Source: Ailanthus altissimus
Taxonomy: Eukaryota > Streptophyta > Magnoliopsida > Sapindales > Simaroubaceae
Assembly: GCA_946807835.1 (NCBI GenBank)
Contig: OX327700.1
Location: 23,534,001 to 23,598,000 of the forward strand
Direction: 5' to 3'
DNA length: 64,000 nucleotides
A program made the position numbers and the translations under genes. The notes under the pieces were generated by a model. It worked only from the letters and a program-made list of their open reading frames with translations, was not told where the DNA came from and made no database searches. Position 1 is the stretch's first letter, and each line of letters begins with the position of its first letter. Below, one piece after another: positions 11,567 to 24,349 of this stretch.

Positions 11567-13232
11567 CTAACACTCAGGAATTAGGGTATGGTCTCTCTTG
11601 GGGTCATGGCAATAGTCATACGCCAAGTAGTTCCTCTGAACCCATTCCATTGCCGCGACTTGATGTCGGCTCAGTCCACCGAACTGAGACGGCGAGGCCG
11701 AGGGCGGGCGGCAAGAGCCGGGCCCGCCGGCAGTGCAGCCACCTATTTTGAAATTTTTGTACCTACCAACGAAGGGTTGGTAACTGTAATCGGCTTTGTA
11801 TCTCCCATTCTCAGTGGCCCATGATGATGCATCCCATATTGACCCGTACACATACATTGGTCTTGAGGGAAATGTGTTCTCGCTCTTCCTGGGATACCTT
11901 CTAATTGGCACATCGTCCACGAAGAATCTAAAGACAATTGTAAGACAAAGTTTGAGACAAGAGGAAAACCAATTGTACATAAAAGTAAAAAGATCAGTAA
12001 TCTACGTTCGGAAGACAAACATATAAGCCGTTCACTAGAATCTCAAATTCGTTTTCTAAATCTTCAATGATTGGTGATATAAAATGTACATTTTGACTTC
12101 TCTCCCGTGAAAGCAATCATATATGCATTTTTTTTTGGGTGGCACGCACCAGAATATATATTCTAAAAAAAAATCGTTTTATGCACAAAAATATATAACC
12201 CCAAGAAGCACGTACTATACGATATTGCTTTGTTACGAATATAATAAGCCTTTCTGTAATATTAATTACGTTATCAATAATACAGTTAAGCTTGATTAAG
12301 ATATGGACAAAGAAAGAATATGACCTTTATGATAAACGAATAGACATTAACTTATCCTAAAAGATATGGTTGTGCAAAGATACAGACGCATAATTAAAGA
12401 TAGACAGAAAGCTTATGTATGTTGAAATGAGTAGCCAGTAATTAAAAGTGCTACTAACATGATCTCAGTGGGGGTCCATAGCATAGCATAGTCATGAAAG
12501 TCTTGAGTTGGATCAAACCAGAGATGAAACCTCATTTCTCTTCCTATAACAGAACTTCCGTCGCCACTTCCTCTCATGTACACGTTCGTCTGAAGAGTAT
12601 AGGGCTTGCCCGGAATAGTTCCAAGAAACTCCATATCGATTTCATCATGGTCCCCGGGGTGATCCTCGTTGTTTGAAAGCTGTCATTACTCTATTGAATT
12701 AATTAAAAGATATTGAAACAATAGAATCCAAAAAGAAAAAATAGCTAATAAGTTGTTGTTTATTTGTGATTCTGACATAGAGATTTGTATTAACTCCAGC
12801 AGTGTAACCAGGTTGGAGCTTGATGGAAGCACCAAAGTAACCAGACCGATAAGGATGAAGTGACTTGAACCCACTTCCTGTTTACCACAAATGTCTCAAA
12901 TGATTAAGAACATTACCAATTATACAAACAGACAAAGAGGACAAAATACAACAAAGAAGCATGGTGACGTCCATTATAAAAAAACATAAAAGGACATGAA
13001 GTGGGACTAATTGTATCAGAATCAGACCTGAGCTTTTGTCAAGCCAGATTGTTAAGGTGCCCTGGTCTAGTCTTTGATGCTGAGGACCCCATAGATTTCT
13101 AAAGCCTTGATCAAAGCCTATAGAACTAACTAGGGAGCTGGGGCGGTAACCTGGTGATGGTGGACCCTGAGCATTGTTTGAAGAAATATTAATAGTCATT
13201 AGAATGAGAAGAAGATAGAAAATGGAAGCCAT
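11567..13232 (-). CDS. XTH32: xyloglucan endotransglucosylase/hydrolase, XTH31/32 type
   Basis: This is a complete four-exon gene on the minus strand: 13,028-13,232, 12,777-12,877, 12,459-12,679 and 11,567-11,927, all with GT-AG introns in frame, giving 295 residues. Residues 1-22 are a signal peptide. The GH16 catalytic motif is [10 protein letters not shown] (ExDxE, residues about 111-120). The XET C-terminal domain ends in [17 protein letters not shown]. The sequence most resembles Arabidopsis XTH31/XTH32 (group III-A), seen in the loop [14 protein letters not shown] and in [13 protein letters not shown]. That group includes proteins with mainly xyloglucan hydrolase activity, so this protein may cut rather than rejoin xyloglucan in the wall. 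The start at 13,232 gives a clean signal peptide; an in-frame ATG 51 bases upstream would add 17 residues and is less likely. Confidence 0.95.
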
Positions 13233-13382
13233 GAAGTTGAAGCAGAAATGAGAAGAAACAAAAAGATTAAAGCTTGGAAACAAAATGTTTAAAGCGTAAG
13301 TGTAGAACTAATGGCTCTTGGTCTTGGAGCAAAAATAGAAGCTTTGGGTATGTGCTGATGGAAGAGCAAGGCTATACGTTGG

Positions 13383-13390
13383 TATAAATA
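13383..13390 (-). promoter_or_regulatory. TATA box candidate for the XTH gene
   Basis: TATTTATA on the minus strand lies about 150 bases upstream of the chosen ATG, which allows a 5' leader of roughly 120 bases. No other good TATA candidate was seen between it and the start codon. Confidence 0.45.
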
Positions 13391-13392
13391 GG

Positions 13393-16300
13393 GAGATAGA
13401 GGTCCCACGAGGCAAATAAGGTGATAAGTTAGTTGACGGGGAGTTAGACATAAAGACATAAAGACGAAATACGAAAGATTGGTGATAAATAAGGAGAAGG
13501 ATTATTCAACTTGTGGTCATATCCTTTTTGCCTTTTTTATTGAGAAAACTTGTAAGTTTATGGTTGCTCATTTGGAGAAGGAAAGGAAAAAGTTTTATGG
13601 AGAGAGCCGAGAGGGAATATTCACATTGGTATGTGTTAATGTCCTTCATGGTAGTGTTGTGAGAAAAGAATATATGAACATGAAGCATGATATAAAAGTG
13701 AAATTAACAAACCTTTTCCTCACTGAGGAAATTGAATATCTAACTTAATTCTGACCATTCCCAAAGTGTAAATTGCCTGCTGCTTATGGAAGTCAGCATC
13801 AACCACTCTTTCAATAAATTAATCCTTATGTTACGGCTAGCTGCTTTTCTTTATTGGTTAATATCTCCGGTATCTTTCAGTGGATAATATTGGAATCTTC
13901 CCATGCATCTTGATCTTTATTACAATGTTGTGGTGAAAATTAAATATTGGTTTAAGTGTCTCATCAAACCGTCTCTTCAAGAAAGGAAAGTGTGAATGTC
14001 AATTTGGATGGGGAAACCAATATCTTATAGCTCTATATAGCTTATAGGATTCCCATAATCAAAGAATTAGAGGACTTATCCGATCATTCCTGGCTTATAT
14101 TAGAGATCTTCCCATAATGGGGAAGAGAATTCTCTTAAGAAACGAAAAGTAAAAATTATCGTAAAGGTTTGGCCCTTGGAGATTGATTTACAGTCAAACT
14201 CTATCAAACATTTGGACCCAACTGCATGCCATCCGTTATCCACCAAATTGCTATCTCAGTTCTTCGTTTCAATCTTTTATTCATTAAAAAATTATCAAGC
14301 TTTGGTCTCATAAAAATTTCCTATCGTTGACATATTAAGCACTATTAAATTAAAAATATGGAGTTAAGTTTCATGAAATCCTAATTCGTTCAAGGTTCAA
14401 CTGCCTGGGGCAGGAGATAAATTGTGAATATTTAATCTGCCTGATCAGTACTGCCTTTTAAGCTTCTTTCTTTACATGTTCCAATAATTATGCACGGCAA
14501 ATTCTCAAGGCAACAACACACTGCTGGTTTTCAGCTGACTGGCAGGTTCTGGTAGTCAAATTCTTAGTTAATTAAATTTATCTTGTTACTCAGAAAAATT
14601 TTTAAACAACAAATTGAAACCTACCAACAACTACGGTTTTTAACTTTGACTTAAGTGATATACAAGATAACAGCGATTACATATTTTCTGATTTAGAATA
14701 GTAAATTTGGAACGATAAGCAAAGTAATAAATGAAATAAATGATGCGACAATAATTGAATTATACCATCGTGCCATATTAGAAAATTAATATAAATATAT
14801 TTATATAATTTAGTTTGTACTTTTGTTATTATATAAAAATCTTTAATATATCATAGATATTGTGCCACGTCTATTTTTATTCATTGAAATTACTAATTTA
14901 TTTTATGATTTTTAATATAAATACAAACATGACACGACTTTATTAAATTGTATAAATAAAATGTTATCGTCCATGTACCATCCACTTTCTCTATTATTAC
15001 GAACATTTGTACTACTTCTCTATTATATTTTAGAGTTTCTCCTACCATTGGCATCAGAACTAGTGATTGGTGACATGCAACCTGAAAAGATGGCTTGATT
15101 GCTGCCTTGTACGAAGCCATGGTTGCTTAGAAGTATCCACAAAATATAACGAAAGACAGAGGGAATCCAAGTTGGTGCTTCAATTATTATTTAATAATAT
15201 TATCAAATGAAAAGAAAGAAACAACATCAAGTCACTTAATTATGCTTGCTAAATAAATAATAATTACGGACAAAGAATGCTTCATTGTGCAAGTCATTGA
15301 CTATTTGGCTTCTGGGTGCTCTTCAGTTTGTTACTTCACACAGTGCAGACAATTTCAGAGTTTGAATACATGTATGTGTACTTGTACTTCCTAACCGAAA
15401 ATTAATTTGATCGATCCATGTTGTATATTATAGATGAAATCGACGACCTTTTTTTTCTTCTTCAAATTGATGCTAGATACCATGTGATGTTGCTGGATTT
15501 GGAACGTATTTTCAATGCTTCTTTTGTTTACTTCGTGAATCTCAAAGACTATATACCATGCATCATCGGTGCTCGATCATGTTCTAGCTATCGATCGATA
15601 CAAGTTCATGTTTTGTTGTCGTCGACGTCAATTCAAAATGGGTAGGCGATAACTTTCAAAGTCATATTTTTCATACATTTCTAATTTCTTGATCGAGAGT
15701 GCCTCTTTTGTAGACCAATATGGTGTGGAGATTATACAAAAGTTCCGGTTGGACTTTAGCCGGCCATGGCCTACGTGATTGAATATGCATGGGGCCTCTG
15801 CTGGCCGACACTTCAATGAATAAGAAGCTTAAAAGTGTATATTTTTTATGCATGAGCCACTCTCATCGACAAATCCTTGGTACTGTCAATGACAATTAAT
15901 ATATTTTATACAAACTCTAGATGTAACAACAATTTGGGATTTCAGACTACGCTCAAACTTAAGAATTTGTATCTTCTACAGTTAAAAAATTGGTTAAACT
16001 TTTAAAGATTTTCTAATACGTGCAATATATTAGGTAGGTATGACTAGTTAAAATTTATTTAATTACAAATTATATATTTTTATTTGTACCAATCACATAT
16101 TTATATCTACTTAGGTAAAGTTTAGCTTAGAAAAAATTCTGGTCTAAAACTTAATTGCCAAAGCTATCATATTAACAGTATTTATAAAAAAGTACTAGAT
16201 TATTGATGATTTGGTAACTCAAAACAATGGTGACTAGAATGAATGATCAACACATGTCAATGAATAAATATGGGTAGAATCATAATTTAAGGTGATGGGG

Positions 16301-16640
16301 AGGGTAAGATTAAAAATTATAATATGTTAGAGTTTACTTATATGAGAGTTTTAGTATCAAATTTAAAATCTTGGAGGAAGAGGAGGATGAGGAGGGAGGG
16401 AGTGAGGGAGAGAGAGGATGGTCAAATCACAAAAATATCTATTAGTAAAAAGTGTAAAAATATATTATTAAATTAAAAAGATTTAGGACTTAAAAGAGGT
16501 CATGGCCCCGTAGGCCCCAATGGAGCTTCACCCATGTGTACAAATTAGCCATTGATCAAGTATGTTACAATTTCTTTTTCAAATATTTGTTGGCTCAAAC
16601 TCTTATAATGAATTTATAATTTATGAAAATTAATTTAACA
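13393..16640. other. intergenic; no gene seen
   Basis: Open frames at 13,479-13,748, 14,893-15,120 and 15,418-15,645 have no recognisable domain. There is a purine-only stretch at about 16,374-16,421. A GC-richer fragment at about 16,500-16,540 (GGTCATGGCCCCGTAGGCCCC) resembles decayed transposon ends common in plants but cannot be assigned. Confidence 0.4.
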
Positions 16641-16650
16641 ATCTTTTTAG

Positions 16651-17588
16651 ATGTTTTCTTCATTAATATTCTACTTTTCATTTCATAAAAAACGAGTTGT
16701 CTCTATGGTTTCCTCTGAAGACCTTGGAGTAGTAGTATCTAGTGTCGAAATAAGCTTTAGTAATGTTTCAACTAGAAAATTTCGCAACTTCACTGCCTTC
16801 TCTTTCTATAGATCTAGAGAACATGCTGAAGTAATATGCTTCTTTAGATTTGAAGGATAGTATAATCTCCACACTTGCTTTAATGATAAGGAGGGTGGGT
16901 GACAAAAGAGTTTCCTACTCTTTGGCAGCTAAAGTATCGTGTTCAAACTTGTCAACCAATCTGCATTTATCTCTAATATGTGTATGCTATGGCAAACTTT
17001 CAAAGAATTCGCTATAGAGGCGATAAAATATGCAAGAATATATTTTTGTTTTACTTCTATTGTGATACAAATCTTCAACATGTATTCGCCTGTGACCTTA
17101 GTCTTTCAATAATAATCTAATTGTTCTAGAGATTCTAAAGGCGTTTGGCCAACATCTGACTTATCTTTCAACAAGGCATCTTTCTAAGTATAACTATATA
17201 ACTTTATACTTTTCTTTATGCACACTGAGGCAGGTTATCATATCGGAGAGTTGATTGGAAAGGTGGAAGAGATTGATCGTGGAGCCTTCGAAGAATGTCT
17301 TGGGAAATATATTCAGGCACGGGTTAATATTAACATTGATGAACCTTTCAAACCAGTAGTATAGGTTGCGATGGATGGTTCTAATAAAATAGTCACGATG
17401 TTGTTACATTATTAACGCCTCTCAAATCTCTATTTCATTTATGATCGTTTTGGTCACTCTAACCTAGAATGTTCGACACACTTGGATGATAATTTTGACA
17501 GAGGACATATGTTGTATAACTATTAGATACAAGTGGGTAATTCTTCAGATGTATTGGTAGGAAGCCATAAATATTTTTGGGTGGAAGG
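16651..17588 (+). pseudogene. LINE ORF1 remnant (DUF4283 / CCHC knuckle type)
   Basis: Broken frames show plant LINE ORF1 features. An open part (16,651-16,857) contains SSVEISFSNVSTRKFRNFTAFSFYR. Further on are GYHIGELIGKVEEID (17,230-17,280) and KYIQARVNINIDEPFKPVV (17,305-17,360). A decayed knuckle region then reads LLHY.RLSNLYFIYDRFGHSNLEC (about 17,400-17,475), where the family has RLPNFC..CG.IGH...C; two knuckle cysteines are lost. ORF1 proteins bind the LINE RNA. A solo LTR begins right after this part. Confidence 0.7.
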
Positions 17589-19694
17589 TGTTGAGTGTTG
17601 ATTTATATAGGGTGTATGCATGTGGTTTATGTGTTCATCATCCATATATAGACATAGCGAAAGTATAAGAATTTACAGTGAACACAAAATATACAAATTA
17701 AACAATTTAATTACAAGAATTGAGAATTTAACCTTTGAAGCCTTTGAATTAATTTTATTTGAAGTCCACTTGAAATGAAAACGTTGTCAATTCTAACAAT
17801 CAACAATGGTGGGATTGGTTGTCTAGAATAGCAGCAAGTAATTTAACAATAAGTTTAACACTTAAATTAATTAGATTAACTCTTAATTTAATGAATTTAT
17901 TTTTCTCTTTGTTCAACACTTGGAACAATTAAAAATAAAATTTTTTGTTAATACAATGAATTACTTAAATGAAGAAGAGTTTTGAGATCAACACTTGAAA
18001 AACTCAAAACCAAGAAAACAATTTCATTTCCTCTCAAAATTTTGGCAGGCCAATCAATTGCAAAATAAAACTTACGAATTTTTTATTATTTAATTTTAGC
18101 TTATATGTTTAATAAGTTAACTAAACCCAAATGTTTACATTTAACATTAGTTTAGTTTATTTTTAATTAACCATAGTTAACCATTAACTTTAGCTAACTT
18201 AGATATTTAGTTAACCTAACTCTAATTAACTATTAACTTAAGTCAAGTTAAATAATATTTAATTATTAAATAAAATATTTTAATTTAATAATAAAATATT
18301 AAATATCTAAATTTAACCTAACCCTTAAGTTAACAATTAACGAAAGTTAAGTTAAATAACATATCTTGATTATTTAGCAATTATATAATCAATTAAGTGA
18401 AATAACTTTTATACCCCTACTAGGTTACCAAGTTAACTTAAAGTGGGTTCCAACTTAACCATATACTTTAGTTAATTTAATCATAGTAAATTTGCTAGAT
18501 TTTACTATATTGAACTATTTAATACGGTACGCTGCCCAAGTGCATAATGAATACACTTCATATTGAGACTTCTTAGGTCTACGCCCGATTCGTCAAATGA
18601 AACTATTCTATGAGTTTGTGATCGATGCCCCATGCACACGTCACGAATATTATAAATCAGAGCGTTAGACCATTCATGTTGAGGTCATTACATATATGTA
18701 TAATCCTTTCGTCATTATACCCTAGATGGGCGGAGATATAGATCATTACTGTCAAATCCCCATAAACTCATCCGTGAACTTATCTCCAGATTCGTATTTC
18801 AATGAACAATATATGCAAACACCTTTACTATATTGTTCAACCCTGTGGGAAACTCTTTTTTCTAATTTATTGCTTATGACCATAAGACTTTGTAAGATAT
18901 AATCTCAGAGCATCGGATATACAACCTATTTATGTGAGCTGACGGATCCTGTATCTACGCACATCAAACTTCATGAGCATCGGACTATACCCAGCGACAC
19001 GTAGCGATCAGACCATGAAAGGTGGAACCAAAGTATGATGGATCATCCACAAGCCCACCGTGGTGCTCAGATCAAAGGACTACAAATACTACTCAACTCG
19101 AGAGGACCTGCATTTGATGGATTTATAGGATATCTATTGAGGTCCTCGTGAGTTTGTTCAGTATTCAGTCTTGACTGAATACCTGTATGTCTATACGAGC
19201 TTCAACTAAGCTCATGGTCAGCTAAGAACAATCATATGTACAATGCAAATATAGACATATATTAATGTATATAATAGTGATTCATCGATGGACTTGCATT
19301 GATGAATATAAATTGGGAACACTGTGTTTAAGAATATACTTACATAATGACATCTTCAAACACCTATTGCAACTCTTTGCAATAATGTCATTGCAAGTAA
19401 ACTCTCAGGTTTTTGTCCCATTATAGACAAGGTTCTAACTCTTTAGATTTTGCTGACTCTTATAACCTGCTAACTCTTAGCATTTATAACTCTCAACGTT
19501 ACTAACTCTTAGCCCTGGTCTAAAATCTTTTAGATCAGATTTGAACTCATCCAGATCATACAATTTTTGTAGCGTTACAAGCTTTAGTACCATTTAATAA
19601 AGGTTATTAGCAATGTAATAAAATATGTATTATATAAATATTACAAATAAATATTCATATAAACAGAGATGACACGTAAGCACAAACCTTAATA
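17589..19694 (+). mobile_element. solo LTR, family A copy 1
   Basis: A 2,106-base non-coding element starting TGTTGAGTGTTG and ending ACCTTAATA, a decayed form of the family end CCAACA. Near-identical target duplications flank it: GAAGG (17,584-17,588) and AAAGG (19,695-19,699). It aligns along its length with the copy at 26,971-29,131, including a middle rich in GTTAAC/TTAACC words and a well-kept block at about 18,530-19,210. No primer-binding site, polypurine tract or internal domain is attached, so it is best read as a solo LTR. It interrupts LINE ORF1. Confidence 0.75.
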
Positions 19695-19699
19695 AAAGG

Positions 19700-20450
19700 G
19701 ATATTTAACCAAATTATCCTAAGCAAACCCCAACTTGTTCACTTATATCAAATTGGTGGAGAAAATAATTTTTGGAAGCTATGACAACATTTGAAGTTGT
19801 CACACAAAGGAGAGCTAGAAGATGGAGAAGGGCAAGGGTTAGGTTGATGATAATTCTACATATGCTATTAGGAAAACCCTATGATGAATAACCTAAAGGC
19901 TGGGAAAGGAAAGAGGGTAATGGAGACTGATCCCCTCACACCACGATGCAATAATAAAATTTCTTATACTAGTGGTTTAAAAATCAATTATCTTAAGTTC
20001 GTGACAACCTTTAAGCCCATAGAGAACTTATTCGGTATTCCTAAAGGTCAATTTCATGAAGTTTAGATCCTTGACTCATTCTATTTTTAGACACTACTGA
20101 ATAAAAGGGCAAGTGATAGTGACACAGGAAGGAAGAAAGGGGCCAACCATAATAAGAGTTTATGACAACAAAAAAGGTTTTGTGAAAAATTGCATGGGAA
20201 ACCTGGTAAGCTATCTTGCAAATTGGCCTTGGCTGTTTCATCTTTGAAGGCTGGTAAACGCAAATATGAACCTTTTATTCTAGCTTTTGTAGTTGATAAA
20301 AGATCTCATGGCTCTAGGGTTGGTAGATAAGTTTTAGATTTTGATTTTAATAAAGAGGAGGCTTCACCGAGTCCTTCAATGATAGCTATTAAGGATTTAA
20401 AATATTTGCACAAACATATCAATGATAGGTCTTGCAGGGTTGCATGGCTA
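19700..20450 (+). pseudogene. LINE ORF1 C-terminal / inter-ORF remnant
   Basis: Low-quality frames connect the ORF1 knuckle region to the ORF2 start. No conserved domain can be named. The assignment rests on its position between the ORF1 and endonuclease parts of the same LINE. Confidence 0.45.
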
Positions 20451-20458
20451 CCGTTTGC

Positions 20459-21270
20459 CATGAAATCTTGTGTTGGAATGTTTAGGGGCTAGATAATACA
20501 TAAACATTCCAAGTTTTGTACAAACTAGGAACATTGCCCAAATTTAGTTTTTCTTACGAAAATAATTGCATATCATTAACAAATAAAAGATCTTTAAATT
20601 AAATTTGGTTTTGTTGGGAAATTAGTTGTCAAACGAGTCTGTTGTAGTGGTAGCTTGGCCTTTTTTTTTGGTCATCAAAGGTAAATGCTCGATTACCTTT
20701 TTTTTTCTTGTTTTCATATTGATGCATGTGTGACCTCTCATAGGGTTAAAATCTAGAGGTTTACTAGATTTCATAGGTATCCTAAAACTCAACAATGTAC
20801 TCATGCATGGTATATTTTCTCAAATTCCTCTATACATTATCTTTTTTGCCTTGGCTATATAGTAGAAATTTTAACAAAATCTTACAAAATACAAAAAATA
20901 AAAATAAAATGAGAGGTATTGATTGGCCGAGGTACTTATTGAAAATATTTAGGAATGCTCTTAATGATTGTAGTTATAAATATGGGTTTTATTGGCCCTT
21001 GTTCCACTTGGTGCAACGATTAAACTAAAGGCAACTTTATCCTAGAGTGTCTTGATAGAATGGTTTGAAATAGTGATTGGTTTGGCTTATTTCTAAATGA
21101 TGAAGTTCTTCATTTAGATTTTCAAGGGTCGGATCATAGGCCTTTATTGGTGGTTTTTAAAGATAATGGGCTAACATTAAATAGTAGTCACTCTAAACAC
21201 TCATTCACTCATTTTCATTTAAGGAGGCTTAGGCCAATAAAGATGGGTTATGAGATATTATCAATAGGGG
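20459..21270 (+). pseudogene. LINE ORF2 endonuclease domain remnant
   Basis: This starts with MKSCVGMFRG, a decayed form of the MK.L.WN.RG opening of plant L1 endonucleases. It continues with KIKFGFVGKLVVKRVC, SCFHIDACVTSH and RFTRFHRYPKTQQ (family: FTG.YG.P). Next come PWLYSRNFNKIL (family PWL..GDFNEIL), MRGIDWPRYLLKIFRNALNDC, MGFIGPCSTWCND (family GF.G..FTW.N), LDRMVWNSDWF and finally FQGSDHRPLLVVF. The last keeps the catalytic SDH motif. Stops and frameshifts make it inactive. Confidence 0.82.
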
Positions 21271-21276
21271 TAGCAT

Positions 21277-24200
21277 CAGAGATGACAACAAATTGGGTTT
21301 GAGACGAATACCTCTAAACCAGCATCCGCATTCACTTAAAAAATAAAATATCAAATCCTTTCTAAACCTATTATAAGTTTGGAGTTTTATTTTTAAATCT
21401 GCTATACGGATATGTACTCTTTACCAATCTCACAACACGTTATCCACAGATTTTAAGCATGTTGTAATTTAATATAATAAAAAATATAAAATTATAACAT
21501 TAATTTTAAAGAAAATTCATAAAATATAGCAATCAAATTTATATCAAAAATGTAAATTCTATAAAAGTCTTCCAATCAAAGTTAAACTCATTTCCAAGCT
21601 AAAAATAATAAAAGCAACTCATAAATAGTTAACAGTAACACTAGACAACATAATTATAAAGTGTTGGAGTTGGTGCTCAAGTGGCATTCTAATTTTGTAT
21701 AAATTTTATTTATATTTATACAATATGCATTTCTATAAATCCTTATTTTACTATATGGTATTAATTGTGTTCTTTTCATATAGTTTACATCAATATTAAG
21801 AGTTAGTATTTCTAAGAGTTAAAACCTAGTATGAATTAGAACAAAGTCCCAAGAATATTTATTATAGTGACATAGTTGTAAGTAGTTGTAAATAGTGTTA
21901 AGAAATATTACTATGTAGTATATTCTTCCAAATTGGTTCCTAGTCATAGGTTTAACAATATGAGTCGATTGTTAAAACTGAAAAGACTGGTGTATATTTA
22001 TATCTGGAATGATCAGATAATTAATCTTAATAAACCATGAACTTAGTGGAAGCTTCTATAGGTATGCAGGTGTTAAGTAGGGACTTGACACTGAACGGAC
22101 TCATGAAGAGATCTAATAGACATTTCATAAAGCAGTTAATAGATGGTCTTCTTAAGTTGAGTAGTATTTATGGTCTTTTGACCTGAGTGTCACGATAGGC
22201 TTGTGAGTGATAATCATACTTAGATTCTACACATGTCAAAAACCATTTATAGTTTGACCTCTAGCTATCGTTGGGTATGGTCCAATGCTCATGGAGGCTG
22301 GTGTACGTAGATATGAAATTTGTTAGCTCCTATAGTTGAGCTATTTATCTTGATGTTTCGAGATTGTATTTCAGAAAGTCTTTTGGCTAAAAGTATTTAA
22401 CTAGAAAATATTTCCATAAGGTAAAATATTATCGCAAAAGAGTTTGCAGATATTGTCTATTGAAATACAAATCTGAAGATAAGTTTAAGGTTGAGTGGAT
22501 AGAGACTTAACTGTATATCTATGTCTCTACTCTTCTAGGATATAAGTGATAAAATGATTATACGAATATAGTTAACCTCAACTTGTATGGTTTTACCCAC
22601 TATTTTATTATATACGTAACATATGTGTGGAGTAATGTTCATGTACATATAAAAAAATTCCATAAGATAAATGGAACGGGTGTGAACCTAGGGAGTCTCA
22701 CAATATAAAGTGTACTAGTTGAGCACTAGGGTAGCACATAGGATCGAAGAGTTCAATTCGGAAAAAAATTCAAATAAATATGATTTTATTTTAGTATCTC
22801 TCAGAAATAACACGTGTCGAATTTTAACTGTTAGAATTCGACACATGTAAAAATATAATTGGTGTACCATAACACTCCATGCATATTTATTTAATTAACA
22901 CTTTGATAAGTGTATGACACTTGTCATGATTTTATTTAAATTATACATAAATATTTATTTATTAAATTAAATGCATAAATGTTATGCATTTGAATTTAAA
23001 TTTGAATTTGAAAAATTATTGGATTGATTTTGAGAATAAAAATGTATTTAACATATATTTTTTTAAAATAATTAAATATTGGTACATTAGTCTTTAATTA
23101 TTTTAACTTATAAAGACTTCTATTGCTCATGACAATTTTTTAATAGACTTTTACTTTCTTTCAAAGACTAAATGGGAGACAAAGAAAAACATAAATGCAT
23201 AATTGTTATGCATTTTCAATAAAAGAGTTAGTGAACTCTTGGATTTTATGTTTTTAAATAAAATAAAATAAAAACAAATATGTTAAGGTGTGGATGATAT
23301 ACGTAAGATAAAAATAAAAAAGAGAGAGAGAGTGATTTTAGGCTAATTTGAGAGTTTTGACTAAGTGTTAAAAGAGAGTTCTCTCTTTGAGAAAGAAGAA
23401 AAATACCAACACTTGAGAAAAATCAAAAATTCTTACAAGTTTATAATAAGCTACCATTCTAGAGCCAAAATATCCACCTTGATTTTAGTTTAGAATTGTT
23501 CTAGAGTTATATTTCTTATGAGCTCTACAATTGAATATCAACAAATTGTAAAGGTACCTTCATCTTAGTAAGTACTTTCAATTTGTTAATTTAATATAAT
23601 TGTTATACATATAAAAATAAACATATATGTATGTGATACATATTTTTAAGTATTATATGACTATAATATATATATATGCTTCTACTGCGTATTAATTTTT
23701 TTTTTGAAATTGTATTTACACTCATATTATCACATACTCCTACTTAAAGTAACCCAATTAAAAAAAATTATTTTTTTTAGGTTTGATTTAAGATTTAAGA
23801 ACACATCTTATAAATGAATTTATATTAACATATTATAGTTTTAAGATAATTTAATTTACCAACTTGTTAAGCCAATAACATATTAAATATTAAAAAAAAT
23901 AAAAAAGTAAAATAAAATAGCTAATAATCTCCATAATGTGAAGAAAATAAACAAAAAAAATTAACCAATCTCTCTTAAAATATTCATATAATTTATTTAT
24001 GCAATGTCTATAAGATGCAGATTAAAGAAAATTAAAATATGCAGTTTGTGAATTAAAGAAACATTTGACAAGCGTGAGCCAATAGTTTTGTAAAAATAAA
24101 GAATCAAATATTACAAAATTGTGAAATAACATTTATATGACAAGTGAGAACAATTGGATTTAGGAAGAGATAAAAATCATTATTTCAAATTTTCATTTTG

Positions 24201-24345
24201 AGTTACAACCAAACATCATTGTGTGGTTTATTTTTAAGAAAATAAAAAAAAATGTAAATATTCGTGGATACCCTGCAAGTATCTACAAATATTTCACCGA
24301 ACCTATACTCGTCCCAAACCTGTTGCAAATTTTAACTTTGTGTAC
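21277..24345. mobile_element. hAT-like non-autonomous element, with a solo LTR inside
   Basis: The left side begins CAGAGATGACAACAAATTGG and continues GTTTGAGACGAATACC. The right side has the inverse, TACTCGTCCCAAACCTGTTG, near 24,310-24,335. These form imperfect terminal inverted repeats of the CAGGGATGGCAA type seen in plant hAT elements. Without the solo LTR at 21,662-23,744 the element is about 1 kb, AT-rich and non-coding. It lies between the LINE endonuclease and RT regions, so it entered the LINE. The right edge and 8-base target duplication are not clear. Confidence 0.5.
21662..23744 (-). mobile_element. solo LTR, family A copy 3 (inverted)
   Basis: A 2,083-base element reading TGTTGGAGTTGGTGCTCAAG at its left end, the reverse complement of the right end of the copy at 26,971-29,131. 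It is flanked by perfect 5-base duplications TAAAG (21,657-21,661 and 23,745-23,749). The block at about 22,090-22,750 matches the conserved block of the other copies in reverse. The middle is different: it lacks the GTTAAC-rich part and has instead an inverted repeat (TGTCGAATTTTAAC..AGAATTCGACA) at about 22,816-22,847. It holds no coding or internal retroelement sequence. Confidence 0.8.
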
Positions 24346-24349
24346 TAAA

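Noticed and set aside
11521..12026. Plus-strand frames of 76-78 codons over the XTH last exon
   Set aside because: They are antisense to a well-supported exon and have no family signature.
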